This document shows positions 38,768-47,514 of a stretch of DNA of 63,123 bases, piece after piece. How positions within the stretch are numbered: position 1 is the stretch's first letter; each line of letters opens with the position of its first letter. Made by a program: the position numbers and the translations under genes. Under the pieces are notes generated by a model. That model was not told where the DNA came from and ran no database searches. It saw only the letters and a program-made list of their open reading frames with translations. Origin of the DNA: Clostridiales bacterium (GTDB lineage: Bacteria; Bacillota; Clostridia; Lachnospirales; JAQSXR01); contig JAQSXR010000011.1 of the NCBI GenBank assembly GCA_029256575.1, positions 1 through 63,123 of the forward strand, given 5' to 3'.

Positions 38768-38820
38768 TGTTTTTTCCTCCTATACTGCTTGTTTATTAGT
38801 AATTTCTAGATAAGCATTAT

Positions 38821-40020
38821 TTATTTATTCAATAAGTAATCTATAATTTTGAATCCATCACTAATTTCAATTCCAGTTTGTACTGCTGCTTTTTCATTAT
38901 ATAAGTAATTACAATTTTTATCAATAGTGCTATCATACAATAAAAATGGTACTGGGTCACTTGTATGTGTTCTTAGTACTATCGGTGTTGGATGATCTGG
39001 TAATATTAACATTCTAAAATCAATTCCTTCGTTATGAAGATCCTCATATATTAGCTTAATTACTCGTTCATCCAAGAATTCTATTGCCTTAATTTTATTT
39101 TCAAGGTTTCCTTGATGACCCATTTCATCAGGTGCCTCTACATGAACATATACAAAATCACTATCTGATTTTAAAGCTTCTATTGCAGCATTCGCTTTAC
39201 CTTCGTAGTTCGTGTGAAGTGTTGCATTCGCACCTTCTACATTTATATTTTTCATGCTAGAGCTTACGGCAATCCCCTTAAGTAAATCAACAGCAGATAT
39301 CATCGCACCTTTAACATGATTTTTTTCTTCAAATGAAGATAAATTAGGTCTCGTTCCAGCTCCCCAAAACCATATTGAATTGGCTGGATTTAAACCTTTT
39401 CTTCTTCTATCCATATTGATTGGATGATTGTTCAAAATTTCATAACTCTTTCTCATCATATTTCTTAGATCTTGGTTTTCAGGCAAATACTCTCCTATTT
39501 TCTTACCAAGTATATCATGAGGTGCAGTTAAAATTACATCTTTTGAACCTTTATCCCAAATGGTTAGATGTCTATAGCTTGTTCCCAAGTAAAATTTATA
39601 TTCGCTATTTTCTAATTCTTCTCTAACTACTTCTAATAAAATAGCAGCATCTTCTGTCGTAATTTCACTTGAACTATGATCAACTATCGTTTTATTATCA
39701 TATTCAAAGTCATCGGATACTGTTACTATATTACATCTAAGTGCAATATCAGAATCCTTCATTTCAACGCCGATACTCATAGCTTCAAGCGGTGATCGAC
39801 CCGTATAGTATATTCTCGGATTATATCCTAACACTGAAAGATTAGCGGTATCACTACCTGGCGTCATTCCTTCAGGAATTGTATGAACTATTCCAATTTC
39901 ACTCACTTTAGCCAACATATCCATGGTTGGTGTATTTGCATATTCTAACGGTGTCTTACCACCAATCTGTTCCAATGGTCTGTCTGCCATACCATCTCCT
40001 AGAACTATTACATACTTCAT
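38821..40020 (-). CDS. ApgM-like protein, proposed homoserine kinase
   Basis: 399-residue alkaline phosphatase superfamily protein of the cofactor-independent phosphoglycerate mutase ApgM type. VIVLGDGMADRPL at the N-terminus, GSDTANLSVLGYNP near 56 (metal and Ser/Thr nucleophile region), VHVEAPDEMGHQGN near 290 and LILPDHPTPI near 340 are the metal ligands. In Clostridia and Bacteroidota this subfamily sits with homoserine dehydrogenase and has been proposed to be a homoserine kinase (TIGR02535-type). The neighbours here (hom, aspartokinase) fit that; a mutase role cannot be excluded. SD AAGGTGA. Confidence 0.8.
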   Translation of the reverse strand: MKYVIVLGDGMADRPLEQIGGKTPLEYANTPTMDMLAKVSEIGIVHTIPEGMTPGSDTANLSVLGYNPRIYYTGRSPLEAMSIGVEMKDSDIALRCNIVTVSDDFEYDNKTIVDHSSSEITTEDAAILLEVVREELENSEYKFYLGTSYRHLTIWDKGSKDVILTAPHDILGKKIGEYLPENQDLRNMMRKSYEILNNHPINMDRRRKGLNPANSIWFWGAGTRPNLSSFEEKNHVKGAMISAVDLLKGIAVSSSMKNINVEGANATLHTNYEGKANAAIEALKSDSDFVYVHVEAPDEMGHQGNLENKIKAIEFLDERVIKLIYEDLHNEGIDFRMLILPDHPTPIVLRTHTSDPVPFLLYDSTIDKNCNYLYNEKAAVQTGIEISDGFKIIDYLLNK

Positions 40021-40050
40021 TATGTCACCTTACCCTTTTTGTTCTATGCA

Positions 40051-41268
40051 TTATAGCGTAGTTCTAATTTTACTAACTACATTAATAATATTAGATAATT
40101 TTTCTCTATGTTCTTTTTCAGTAAATTCTTCTGTTATAAATGCAAATTCATTTACTAATGAAGGAATCAAAACATATTTCACGTTACCATATAGGTTATC
40201 GATCTTCTCTCTATTCTCATTTATATCCCCTATAACACGTACAAAGAATTTAACTGGTACTAGATCAATATCTAATAATTCAAGTTTTTGTTCATCCCAA
40301 TACATCGGTATATTAATATGAGGATGTTTGGCCGCATCTACTATATCCCCAACTACTGCACTAGCAGTTGGAAGTTTTCCAGCACCCTGTCCTTGAAATT
40401 TAAGACTTCCAACCATATTTCCCTTAACGTGAACAGCATTATATACATCATATACGTCTGCTAGAGGATGATCTGAATCTAATAACATTGGACTTACTCT
40501 TGCATATGTTCCTGCTTCAACCGTTTTGCAAGTAGCAACTAATCGGATACTTGCATCAAGGTATTTTGCATATTTAACATCTATATCTGTTATCTTAGTT
40601 ATTCCTTCTGTATATATCTTATCATAGTCTACTTGTAAACCATGTGCTAAAGATGAAAGAATCGCAATTTTTCTGCCTGCATCATGACCTTCAACATCTG
40701 CTTCCGGATTTCTCTCTGCATATCCTCTTTCTTGAGCTTCCTTTAGTACAGCATCGAATGGTAAGCCTTCCATTTGCATCTTAGTGAGTATAAAGTTCGT
40801 TGTTCCATTTAATATACCACTAATCTCTGTTATTACGTCAGCTGTAAGTGATCTATTTAATGGTCTAATTATTGGTATTCCACCGCCTACACTTGCTTCA
40901 AATAAGAAATTCAAACTACTTTCTTTTGCTAGTTTTAATAGTTCAGCTCCGTGTTTAGCAACCAATTCTTTATTTGATGTTACTACGCTTTTTCCACTTT
41001 CCAATGCTTTTCTCGCAAATTCATAAGCAGGATTTATTCCTCCCATTGCCTCAACTACTATTTTAATTTGTGGATCTTGTAGGATTATATTATAATCATG
41101 AACTATTTTTTCTTGGATTCTGTCATTTGGGAAATCACGTAAATCTAAAACATACTTAACATTTATTTCATACCCTGCATGATGTGCTATTATCTTTTTA
41201 TTAACTTCTAAAACTTCTACGACACCTGCACCAATTGTACCATATCCTAATACTGCTATATTTATCAT
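40051..41268 (-). CDS. hom: Homoserine dehydrogenase
   Basis: NAD(P)H-dependent reduction of aspartate semialdehyde to homoserine. The ATG at 41268 is 9 bases behind GGAG; an in-frame TTG lies 15 bases upstream. About 405 residues, with VLGYGTIGAGVVEVL (Rossmann) at 4-18, ATSNKELVAKHG-type catalytic Lys near 110 (TSNKELVAKHGAEL), GGGIPIIRPL near 139, and a C-terminal ACT domain (KFFVRVIGDINENREKI). Sits between ACT regulator and ApgM-like gene. Confidence 0.96.
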   Translation of the reverse strand: MINIAVLGYGTIGAGVVEVLEVNKKIIAHHAGYEINVKYVLDLRDFPNDRIQEKIVHDYNIILQDPQIKIVVEAMGGINPAYEFARKALESGKSVVTSNKELVAKHGAELLKLAKESSLNFLFEASVGGGIPIIRPLNRSLTADVITEISGILNGTTNFILTKMQMEGLPFDAVLKEAQERGYAERNPEADVEGHDAGRKIAILSSLAHGLQVDYDKIYTEGITKITDIDVKYAKYLDASIRLVATCKTVEAGTYARVSPMLLDSDHPLADVYDVYNAVHVKGNMVGSLKFQGQGAGKLPTASAVVGDIVDAAKHPHINIPMYWDEQKLELLDIDLVPVKFFVRVIGDINENREKIDNLYGNVKYVLIPSLVNEFAFITEEFTEKEHREKLSNIINVVSKIRTTL

Positions 41269-41328
41269 ATTGTCATTCTCCAATCCATTATTATACCGCT
41301 CATTACGAATGTTGATTTGTTATTGCAA

Positions 41329-41784
41329 TCAAGCTTTACCCGTACTTTCTGCCAATATCTTTACGTAATAAATCCCGCTCTCTTGTTGTAATTCGTCAAT
41401 CATCTTATCTATGTCACCCGTCGTAGCCAATACCTCAATACTTAGTGATAAAGTGGCAATACTATTAACTGGGATGCTTTGATGTATCGTTAATATATTT
41501 GCATTATAAACTGCAATATGTGTAAGTACTTTTGACAATATCCCTGGTTCATCGTCTATTTTCAAACTAAGATTAATGTTTTTTCCTCTTGAATTCTCAT
41601 AAAAAGGAAATATATCATCTTTATACTTATAAAAAGAACTTCTACTAATGCCAACCGTGTCTGTGGCTTCTTGTATCGTTAACACTTTCTTCGTTTCCAT
41701 TAACCTTTTTGCTTCTACTACTCTTAGCAAAACCTCAGGAACTGCTTTTTTCTTTAACACATAGTAGTTTACTTTTTCCGACAT
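41329..41784 (-). CDS. ACT domain-containing protein (PheB/UPF0735 type)
   Basis: 151 residues: an N-terminal HTH-like part (VLTIQEATDTVGISRSSFYKYKDDIFPF) followed by an ACT domain (LSLKIDDEPGILSKVLTHIAVYNANILTIHQS). The family is usually the gene before hom in Clostridia and is presumed to sense an amino acid and regulate the pathway. Here it is 45 bp upstream of hom, first gene of the cluster. AGAAGGTGA precedes ATG. Confidence 0.9.
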   Translation of the reverse strand: MSEKVNYYVLKKKAVPEVLLRVVEAKRLMETKKVLTIQEATDTVGISRSSFYKYKDDIFPFYENSRGKNINLSLKIDDEPGILSKVLTHIAVYNANILTIHQSIPVNSIATLSLSIEVLATTGDIDKMIDELQQESGIYYVKILAESTGKA

Positions 41785-41835
41785 GTATTCACCTTCTCTG
41801 TTCGTTCTACAAAAACATTTGTATCTGTAAGAACG

Positions 41836-41864
41836 ATATTATCATGTATTAATATTAAAATCAA
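41836..41864 (-). promoter_or_regulatory. Promoter of the threonine cluster
   Basis: Minus-strand TTGATT (41859-41864), 17-nt spacer, TAATAT (41836-41841). In the short leader a GTTCTTACA/TGTAGAAC hairpin can form. No T-box is visible. Confidence 0.6.
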
Positions 41865-41990
41865 GTCATATTTATTCTTTTTTTATATAATTCCAAAATA
41901 AGTATTCATATGCAATACATAGTCTTTATAGGGCGCACATGTATTTTAATTTTTATATATTATACTGCTATATATTATATGCCAGAATAC

Positions 41991-42021
41991 AAAAATCGCC
42001 TTATTATGCATAAGGCGATTT
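41991..42021 (-). terminator. Terminator after cheW
   Basis: Minus-strand AAATCGCCTTA/TAAGGCGATTT with a 7-nt loop and T-run. Confidence 0.88.
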
Positions 42022-42025
42022 GTTT

Positions 42026-42484
42026 TTATTGAGCTACATTTTGTAAACTTGCTTGTTCTTCTTCGGTTAGTATCATATCAACATCAAGAAGTACAATCAG
42101 TCTAGAATCAAATTTTGCAACACTCTTTATATATTTTCTTAAACCATTACCAGTAATCATTTTTGGAGCAGCTTCAACATTTTCTTCATCAATAACTTTA
42201 ATCTCTACTACTGCATCTACTATAAATCCTACTTTTACATCCATAGTTTTTGTAATAATAATCATTGTGTCATCATCGATCTCTTTGTTAACCATTCCAA
42301 ATTTCTTTCTCAAGCTATAAACTGGAATTACTTCACCTCTTAGATTAATAATACCTTCTATATAGTCTGGTGTATTCGGAACCTTTACTGGTTCTTGATA
42401 TTTTTCAATTATGTTTACTCTCATAATTTCCAAACCATATTCTTCGTGTTCAATTTTAAAAATAACTTGTTGCGTAGTTGCCAT
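42026..42484 (-). CDS. cheW: Chemotaxis coupling protein CheW
   Basis: 152 residues: FKIEHEEYGLEIMRVNIIEKYQEPVKVPNTPDYIEGIINLRGEVIPVYSLRKKF is a typical CheW core, linking chemoreceptors to CheA. AAGGAGTGA precedes the ATG. It stands after prfB (6 bp) with no other che gene in the window, an orphan coupling protein, while a broken receptor lies at 18895-20540. Confidence 0.93.
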   Translation of the reverse strand: MATTQQVIFKIEHEEYGLEIMRVNIIEKYQEPVKVPNTPDYIEGIINLRGEVIPVYSLRKKFGMVNKEIDDDTMIIITKTMDVKVGFIVDAVVEIKVIDEENVEAAPKMITGNGLRKYIKSVAKFDSRLIVLLDVDMILTEEEQASLQNVAQ

Positions 42485-42490
42485 ATACTA

Positions 42491-43610
42491 TCACTCCTTA
42501 GTATGATTTATACTTTTCCACTTTAAGTAGGCATTAATAAATTGATCTATAGCACCATCCATAACAGCATTGACATTTCCAGTTTCTTCGCTGGTCCTAT
42601 GATCTTTTACCATGCTATATGGCTGCATTACATATGACCTTATTTGGCTTCCCCAACTGTTGTCTTTGACTTCGCCTCTTATGTTATCAACCTTACCCAT
42701 TTGCTCTTGCTGTTTTACCTCAAATAGTTTGGCTTTTAACATTTTCATTGCTCTGTCTCTATTTTTATGCTGTGAACGTTCATTCTGACACTGTACCACA
42801 ATTCCTGTAGGAATATGTGTAATTCTAATTGCTGAATCAGTAGTATTAACATGCTGACCTCCAGCACCACTCGATCGATACGTATCAACTTTTAAGTCTT
42901 CCTCATTAATCTCAACGAACACATCATCATTTAATTCTGGCATTACATCACACGCTGCGAATGTTGTGTGTCTTCTACCCGACGAATCAAACGGTGAGAT
43001 TCTTACGAGTCTATGGACTCCCTTTTCTGATGATAAATAACCAAAGGCATTTTCACCATTCACCTGTAAAGTAATTGATTTTAAACCAACTTCTTCTCCA
43101 TCAAGGAAATCTAGTACTTCTATCGAAAAACCTCTTTGATCTGCCCATTTTGAATACATTCTATATAGCATATTAACCCAATCACAGGCTTCCGTACCAC
43201 CCGCCCCTGAATGTAATGTTAATATTGCATTATTTTTATCATATGGTCCTGATAACAATGTCATAATTCTAAGTCCATCAAAACATCGAATAAACTCATT
43301 TAAAGATTGTTTGCATTCTTCTACAAGTGATGTATTATTTTCTTCATATCCCATTTGTATAAGCGTCTCAACATCCTCAAACAAGGACATAATCTTCTCG
43401 TACTCTTCTACAGGTGCTTTTGTAGCTTTTAAAGCTTTCATTACTTTTTGAGAATTTTCTAAGTCATCCCAAAAACGATCTGATTGCATTTCTTTTTCAA
43501 ATTCATCAATTTTCTTTAACTTGTAATCCAAGTCAAAGTGATTCACCCATTTCATGCAATGGCTGTCTGTATTCATTTAAGATTGTCTTAAATTGATCAA
43601 ATTCGACCAT
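42491..43610 (-). CDS. prfB: Peptide chain release factor 2, programmed +1 frameshift
   Basis: Releases peptides at UGA and UAA. Translation starts at ATG 43610 (MVEFDQFKTILNEYRQPLHE); codon 26 is TGA (43533-43535) inside CTT-TGA-C, and a +1 shift continues as LDLDYKLKKI to about 372 residues. GGQ is present in SSGAGGQHVNTTDSA near 245 and the tripeptide anticodon region is DSSGRRHTT-like (SPFDSSGRRHTT). The SD-like stimulator GGGTGA is four bases before CTT, not the usual AGGGGG three bases away. Upstream of cheW, downstream of secA (36 bp). Confidence 0.96.
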
Positions 43611-43645
43611 TTTTGCACCTACCTTTATATTATCATATTCTTGAA

Positions 43646-46216
43646 TTATTTACCACAACAATGTTTATATTTTAGACCACTTCCACAAGTACAAGGATCA
43701 TTTCTACCTACTTTAGATTCCTTGCGTTTAAAAGGTTCTTTCGCTGAGGCTTCCGCTGATTTATTCGTACCAGTTACCTTTGCTACTTCTTCTCTTTCAA
43801 CCTTTTGTTCAACTCTTATATGGAATAAGTTTCGTGTTGTATCTTGTTCTATTCCTGCACTCATCTCATCAAACATATCATATCCTGCAAACTTATACTC
43901 AATCAATGGATCTTTTTGTGCATATGCTTGAAGACCTATTCCTTGTCTCATTTGATCCATATCATCAATATGATCCATCCATCTTCTGTCAATAATTCTA
44001 AGTAAGATAACACGCTCTATTTCTCTTGCTTGTTCCTCTGTCTCGAATTGTTTTTCCTTTATTTCATAAGCACTAATTGCTTCTTGTATAACCCTGTTCT
44101 TAAATATTTCCTTCTTACCTTTATCCAGTTCTTCTTCTGTTAAATAAGTCGATGGAAGACCAGTAAGAGCATTATATTTTTCATTAAAAGTCGTTAAATC
44201 CCAATCTTCCGGAGAGTCATCTTCATTGATTGCTTCATCAACATATTTGCCTATAACATTAGCTACCATTGCTAATATTACATCTCTCATGCTTTCTCCA
44301 TTAAGAACCTTTAATCTCTCTTCATATATAATTTCTCTTTGTTCATTCATAACCTTGTCATATTCAAGTAGGTTCTTTCTAATTCCAAAGTTATTATTTT
44401 CAATTCTCTTCTGTGCTCTTTCGATACCATTACTTAACATCTTATGTTCGATTTCTTCATTTTCCTTAACGCCCATTGTCTTAAACATTGACATTAGTCT
44501 TTCAGAACCGAACAATCTCATTAAATCATCTTCAAGAGAAATATAAAATCTTGAACTTCCCTTATCTCCTTGACGTCCTGCACGACCTCTTAACTGGTTA
44601 TCAATACGTCGTGATTCATGTCTTTCGGTACCTATAATTTTTAAACCGCCTACTTCAGTAACTCCCTCACCAAGCTTAATATCGGTACCACGGCCTGCCA
44701 TATTAGTTGCAATTGTAACTGCTCCTAATTGCCCAGCCATTGATACTATCTCTGCTTCCATCTCATGATACTTAGCATTCAAAACTTTATGTGGTACATT
44801 CTTTTTCTTTAAATGTTCACTAATTTCTTCTGATGCTTCAATTGTTATTGTACCAACTAAAACTGGTTGGCCTGTTTTATGAGTCTCAACTATTTGATTA
44901 ATAATTGCGTCCAATTTACCTTTTTTAGTTGTATAAACTGCATCGTTAAAGTCAATTCTTTGTACTGGTTTATTTGTAGGAACTACTACAACGTCTAATT
45001 CATAAATTCCTCTAAATTCTTGTTCTTCTGTTTGTGCAGTACCTGTCATACCAGACTTTTTCTTGTATTTATTAAAGAAATTTTGGAATGTAATCGTTGC
45101 TAAAGTTTTACTTTCTCTTTGTACCTTTACACTCTCTTTTGCTTCTATTGCTTGATGTAAACCATCTGAGTAACGTCTTCCATTCATGATACGACCTGTG
45201 AATTCATCAACTATTAGAATTTGGTCATCTTTAACAACGTAATCTTGGTCTTTAAACATTAAGTAATGTGCTCTTAAAGCTATATTAACATGATGTTGTA
45301 TTTCCATATTCTGAGGGTCTGCAAGGTTTTCCAATCGAAAGAATTCTTCAACCTTTTTAACACCTTCTTCTGTTAGATTAACAGATTTTGTTTTTTCATC
45401 AACAATAAAGTCTCCTTCTTCTTTCACTTCTTCATTCATAAGTACAGAGAGCTTTGTCATTTCTCCAATTTCTTTACCTTTAACTAATCTTCTAGCTAAA
45501 AAGTCAGCCATTGTATATAATTCTGTAGATTTTCCACTTTGTCCTGAAATAATAAGTGGGGTTCTAGCTTCATCAACTAATACAGAATCGACTTCGTCGA
45601 TTATTGCATAATTCAATTCTTTTTGAACTCTTTTTTCCTTGTAAATAACCATGTTATCTCTTAGATAATCAAAGCCAAGTTCATTGTTCGTTGCATAAGT
45701 TATATCACAATTATATGCAGCTCTTCGTTCTTCTGTATTCATATCATTAAGAACAACACCAACTGTTAAGCCCAAAAATCTATGAATTTGTCCCATCCAC
45801 TCAGAGTCACGTCCAGCTAGGTAATCATTTACCGTTACAATGTGAACTCCATTTCCTGTAAGTGCATTAAGATATGCAGGCAAAGTAGAAACGAGTGTCT
45901 TTCCTTCACCAGTTCTCATTTCTGCAATTCTTCCTTGGTGTAGAATTACACCACCCATAAGTTGAACTCTAAAATGTCTTTGACCTAATGTACGTATCGC
46001 TGCTTCTCTTACAACTGCATATGCTTCTGGTAGTATTTCGTCTAATGTTTCCCCTTTTTGAAGTCTTATCTTAAATTCTTCTGTCTTCGCTTTTAGTTGA
46101 TCATCACTTAGTGCTTTAATAGAAGGTTCTAAAGCTTCTATTTTATCTACTATAGGAACTATCCTCTTTAATTCGCGTGCACTATGACTTCCAAATATCT
46201 TTTCTATAACGCCCAT
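43646..46216 (-). CDS. secA: Preprotein translocase ATPase SecA
   Basis: Motor of the Sec export pathway. 856 residues from the ATG at 46216, behind AGGAGTG; the in-frame upstream ATG lacks a site. Walker A region [17 protein letters not shown] near 100, [19 protein letters not shown] near 205 (DEAD-like motif), [23 protein letters not shown] near 535, and a C-terminal zinc motif [15 protein letters not shown]. Single full-length SecA, no SecA2 in the window. Confidence 0.98.
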   Translation of the reverse strand: MGVIEKIFGSHSARELKRIVPIVDKIEALEPSIKALSDDQLKAKTEEFKIRLQKGETLDEILPEAYAVVREAAIRTLGQRHFRVQLMGGVILHQGRIAEMRTGEGKTLVSTLPAYLNALTGNGVHIVTVNDYLAGRDSEWMGQIHRFLGLTVGVVLNDMNTEERRAAYNCDITYATNNELGFDYLRDNMVIYKEKRVQKELNYAIIDEVDSVLVDEARTPLIISGQSGKSTELYTMADFLARRLVKGKEIGEMTKLSVLMNEEVKEEGDFIVDEKTKSVNLTEEGVKKVEEFFRLENLADPQNMEIQHHVNIALRAHYLMFKDQDYVVKDDQILIVDEFTGRIMNGRRYSDGLHQAIEAKESVKVQRESKTLATITFQNFFNKYKKKSGMTGTAQTEEQEFRGIYELDVVVVPTNKPVQRIDFNDAVYTTKKGKLDAIINQIVETHKTGQPVLVGTITIEASEEISEHLKKKNVPHKVLNAKYHEMEAEIVSMAGQLGAVTIATNMAGRGTDIKLGEGVTEVGGLKIIGTERHESRRIDNQLRGRAGRQGDKGSSRFYISLEDDLMRLFGSERLMSMFKTMGVKENEEIEHKMLSNGIERAQKRIENNNFGIRKNLLEYDKVMNEQREIIYEERLKVLNGESMRDVILAMVANVIGKYVDEAINEDDSPEDWDLTTFNEKYNALTGLPSTYLTEEELDKGKKEIFKNRVIQEAISAYEIKEKQFETEEQAREIERVILLRIIDRRWMDHIDDMDQMRQGIGLQAYAQKDPLIEYKFAGYDMFDEMSAGIEQDTTRNLFHIRVEQKVEREEVAKVTGTNKSAEASAKEPFKRKESKVGRNDPCTCGSGLKYKHCCGK

Positions 46217-46372
46217 TTTATTCACTCCTATGCTTATTTTCAACGACATTATCGTTCTCTAATCATAAATTGTTTAAAATCTTTTCAATACATTGTATCA
46301 TTTTAATATTAATTCGGCAAGTAAAAGCTAAAAACCAAAGTCTTCATGTTTTACCTATTTCAGGGCAATAAA

Positions 46373-46400
46373 AATCCCCTGTCATTTGGCAGGGGATTAA
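46373..46400 (-). terminator. Terminator after hpf
   Basis: Minus-strand AATCCCCTG/CAGGGGATT with loop CCAAATGA, followed by TTTTATTG. Confidence 0.85.
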
Positions 46401-46418
46401 ATAAATTATATATTCATC

Positions 46419-46946
46419 TTAACATTCTGGTTCTATTAAACCATATGTTCCTTCTTTTCTTTTATATACTACATTTACTTCATCTGTCTCTGTATTTCTA
46501 AATACAAAGAATGAGTGTCCGATTAATTCCATTTGCAAACAAGCTTCTTCCGCATCCATAGGTTTAATTGCAAACTTTTTCGATTTTACTAATTTGATGT
46601 TATCTTCTTCTTCAATGTTTGAATTAACATAATCTTTCGCGAAGGATTCTTGTCTTTTATTTCTATCTACTATTTTATTTTTATATTTAACTAACTGACG
46701 TTCTATTGAATCATAAGCATCATCTATTGAACGATACATATCTGTTGTTGTTTGTTCTGATCTAAATATTGTTTTATTTGCGAATATTGTAACTTCTATT
46801 TTTTGTCTTTCTTTTTCAACGCTGAATGTTATTTGTATTTCAGTTTCTGGAGTAAAAAACTTGTCTAGCTTATCTAATCTTTCTGTAACAGCTGTCTTGA
46901 GTCCTTCAGTGATTGTAATATTTTTGCCTGATATCTTATAACGCAT
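46419..46946 (-). CDS. hpf: Ribosome hibernation promoting factor, long form
   Basis: 175 residues from the ATG at 46946 (SD GGGAG). The N-terminal domain is MRYKISGKNITITEGLKTAVTERLDKL with DMYRSIDDAYDSIERQLVKYK, and a C-terminal domain (MDAEEACLQMELIGHSFFVFRNTETDEVNVVYKRKEGTYGLIEP) makes it the long form that dimerises 70S ribosomes to 100S. Monocistronic with extended -10 promoter at 47046. Confidence 0.95.
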   Translation of the reverse strand: MRYKISGKNITITEGLKTAVTERLDKLDKFFTPETEIQITFSVEKERQKIEVTIFANKTIFRSEQTTTDMYRSIDDAYDSIERQLVKYKNKIVDRNKRQESFAKDYVNSNIEEEDNIKLVKSKKFAIKPMDAEEACLQMELIGHSFFVFRNTETDEVNVVYKRKEGTYGLIEPEC

Positions 46947-47514
46947 AATACCAACTCCCAACTATGTTATTTGTAATAAAATTGTTTGATAGCCTTTGTA
47001 ATTTTAATAGTATAGGCTAAATAGAGATTTCTATTACATATATATATTATACCACATACATATTTTTTTTCCTCTATTTTTTTCTATTTTTCTATTACTT
47101 TTTATCGATATTCTTCTTTTTTTTAGATTTTGTACAAAACGGATGTTCGTACTTGACAAACTTTAATAACATAAGAAAAAAAGTTATCCTTGTGGATAAT
47201 GTGTATAACTTTGTTGATAACTGCTTTTTCAACTTTTCTTGAGATATTCATGTGTGGATAGTTATTAACACAATTCGACATAATTCTTTTTTTATTTCAT
47301 AGTGTTCATGTAATATATTGTCGTTTTTGTGCATATTGTATATTTATCGTGTCGAACCTTGTATAAACCGTTCATTTTCTGTACACTTCGACCTATAATT
47401 ACACTTTTCCACACATTGCAGTTTTTATGCACTTTAGCATAAAAAACGAGATATAATATCCTTATATCTCGTTTTATGCATATGACTTTATTCGATTGTT
47501 ATATTCAGATAGGA
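46947..47514. other. 568-bp gene-free region with DnaA-box-like sites
   Basis: Besides the hpf promoter (extended -10 TGGTATAAT on the minus strand, ATTATA at 47046-47051) and the hydA terminator, the stretch 47184-47413 holds a perfect DnaA box TGTGGATAA (47191-47199) and near matches TGTGTATAA (47200-47208), TGTTGATAA (47212-47220), TGTGGATAG (47253-47261), TTATTAACA (47262-47270) and TTTTCCACA (47405-47413). Three sites are spaced by 9-12 bp in the same direction. No open frame of note. No DNA unwinding element beyond general AT-richness. Confidence 0.55.
47437..47479 (-). terminator. Terminator after the hydrogenase operon
   Basis: Minus-strand GCATAAAACGAGATATAA with TTATATCTCGT-TTTTATGC, one bulged base, loop GGATA. 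T-rich tail partly in the stem. Confidence 0.8.

Noticed and set aside
41785-41870. T-box or threonine attenuator before the ACT/hom cluster
   Set aside because: The leader is short, with a small hairpin and no T-run or TGGNACCGCG-like box.
47184-47413. Chromosomal replication origin
   Set aside because: DnaA-box-like sites are present, but dnaA, dnaN, gyrB or rpmH are not nearby and no clear unwinding element stands out.
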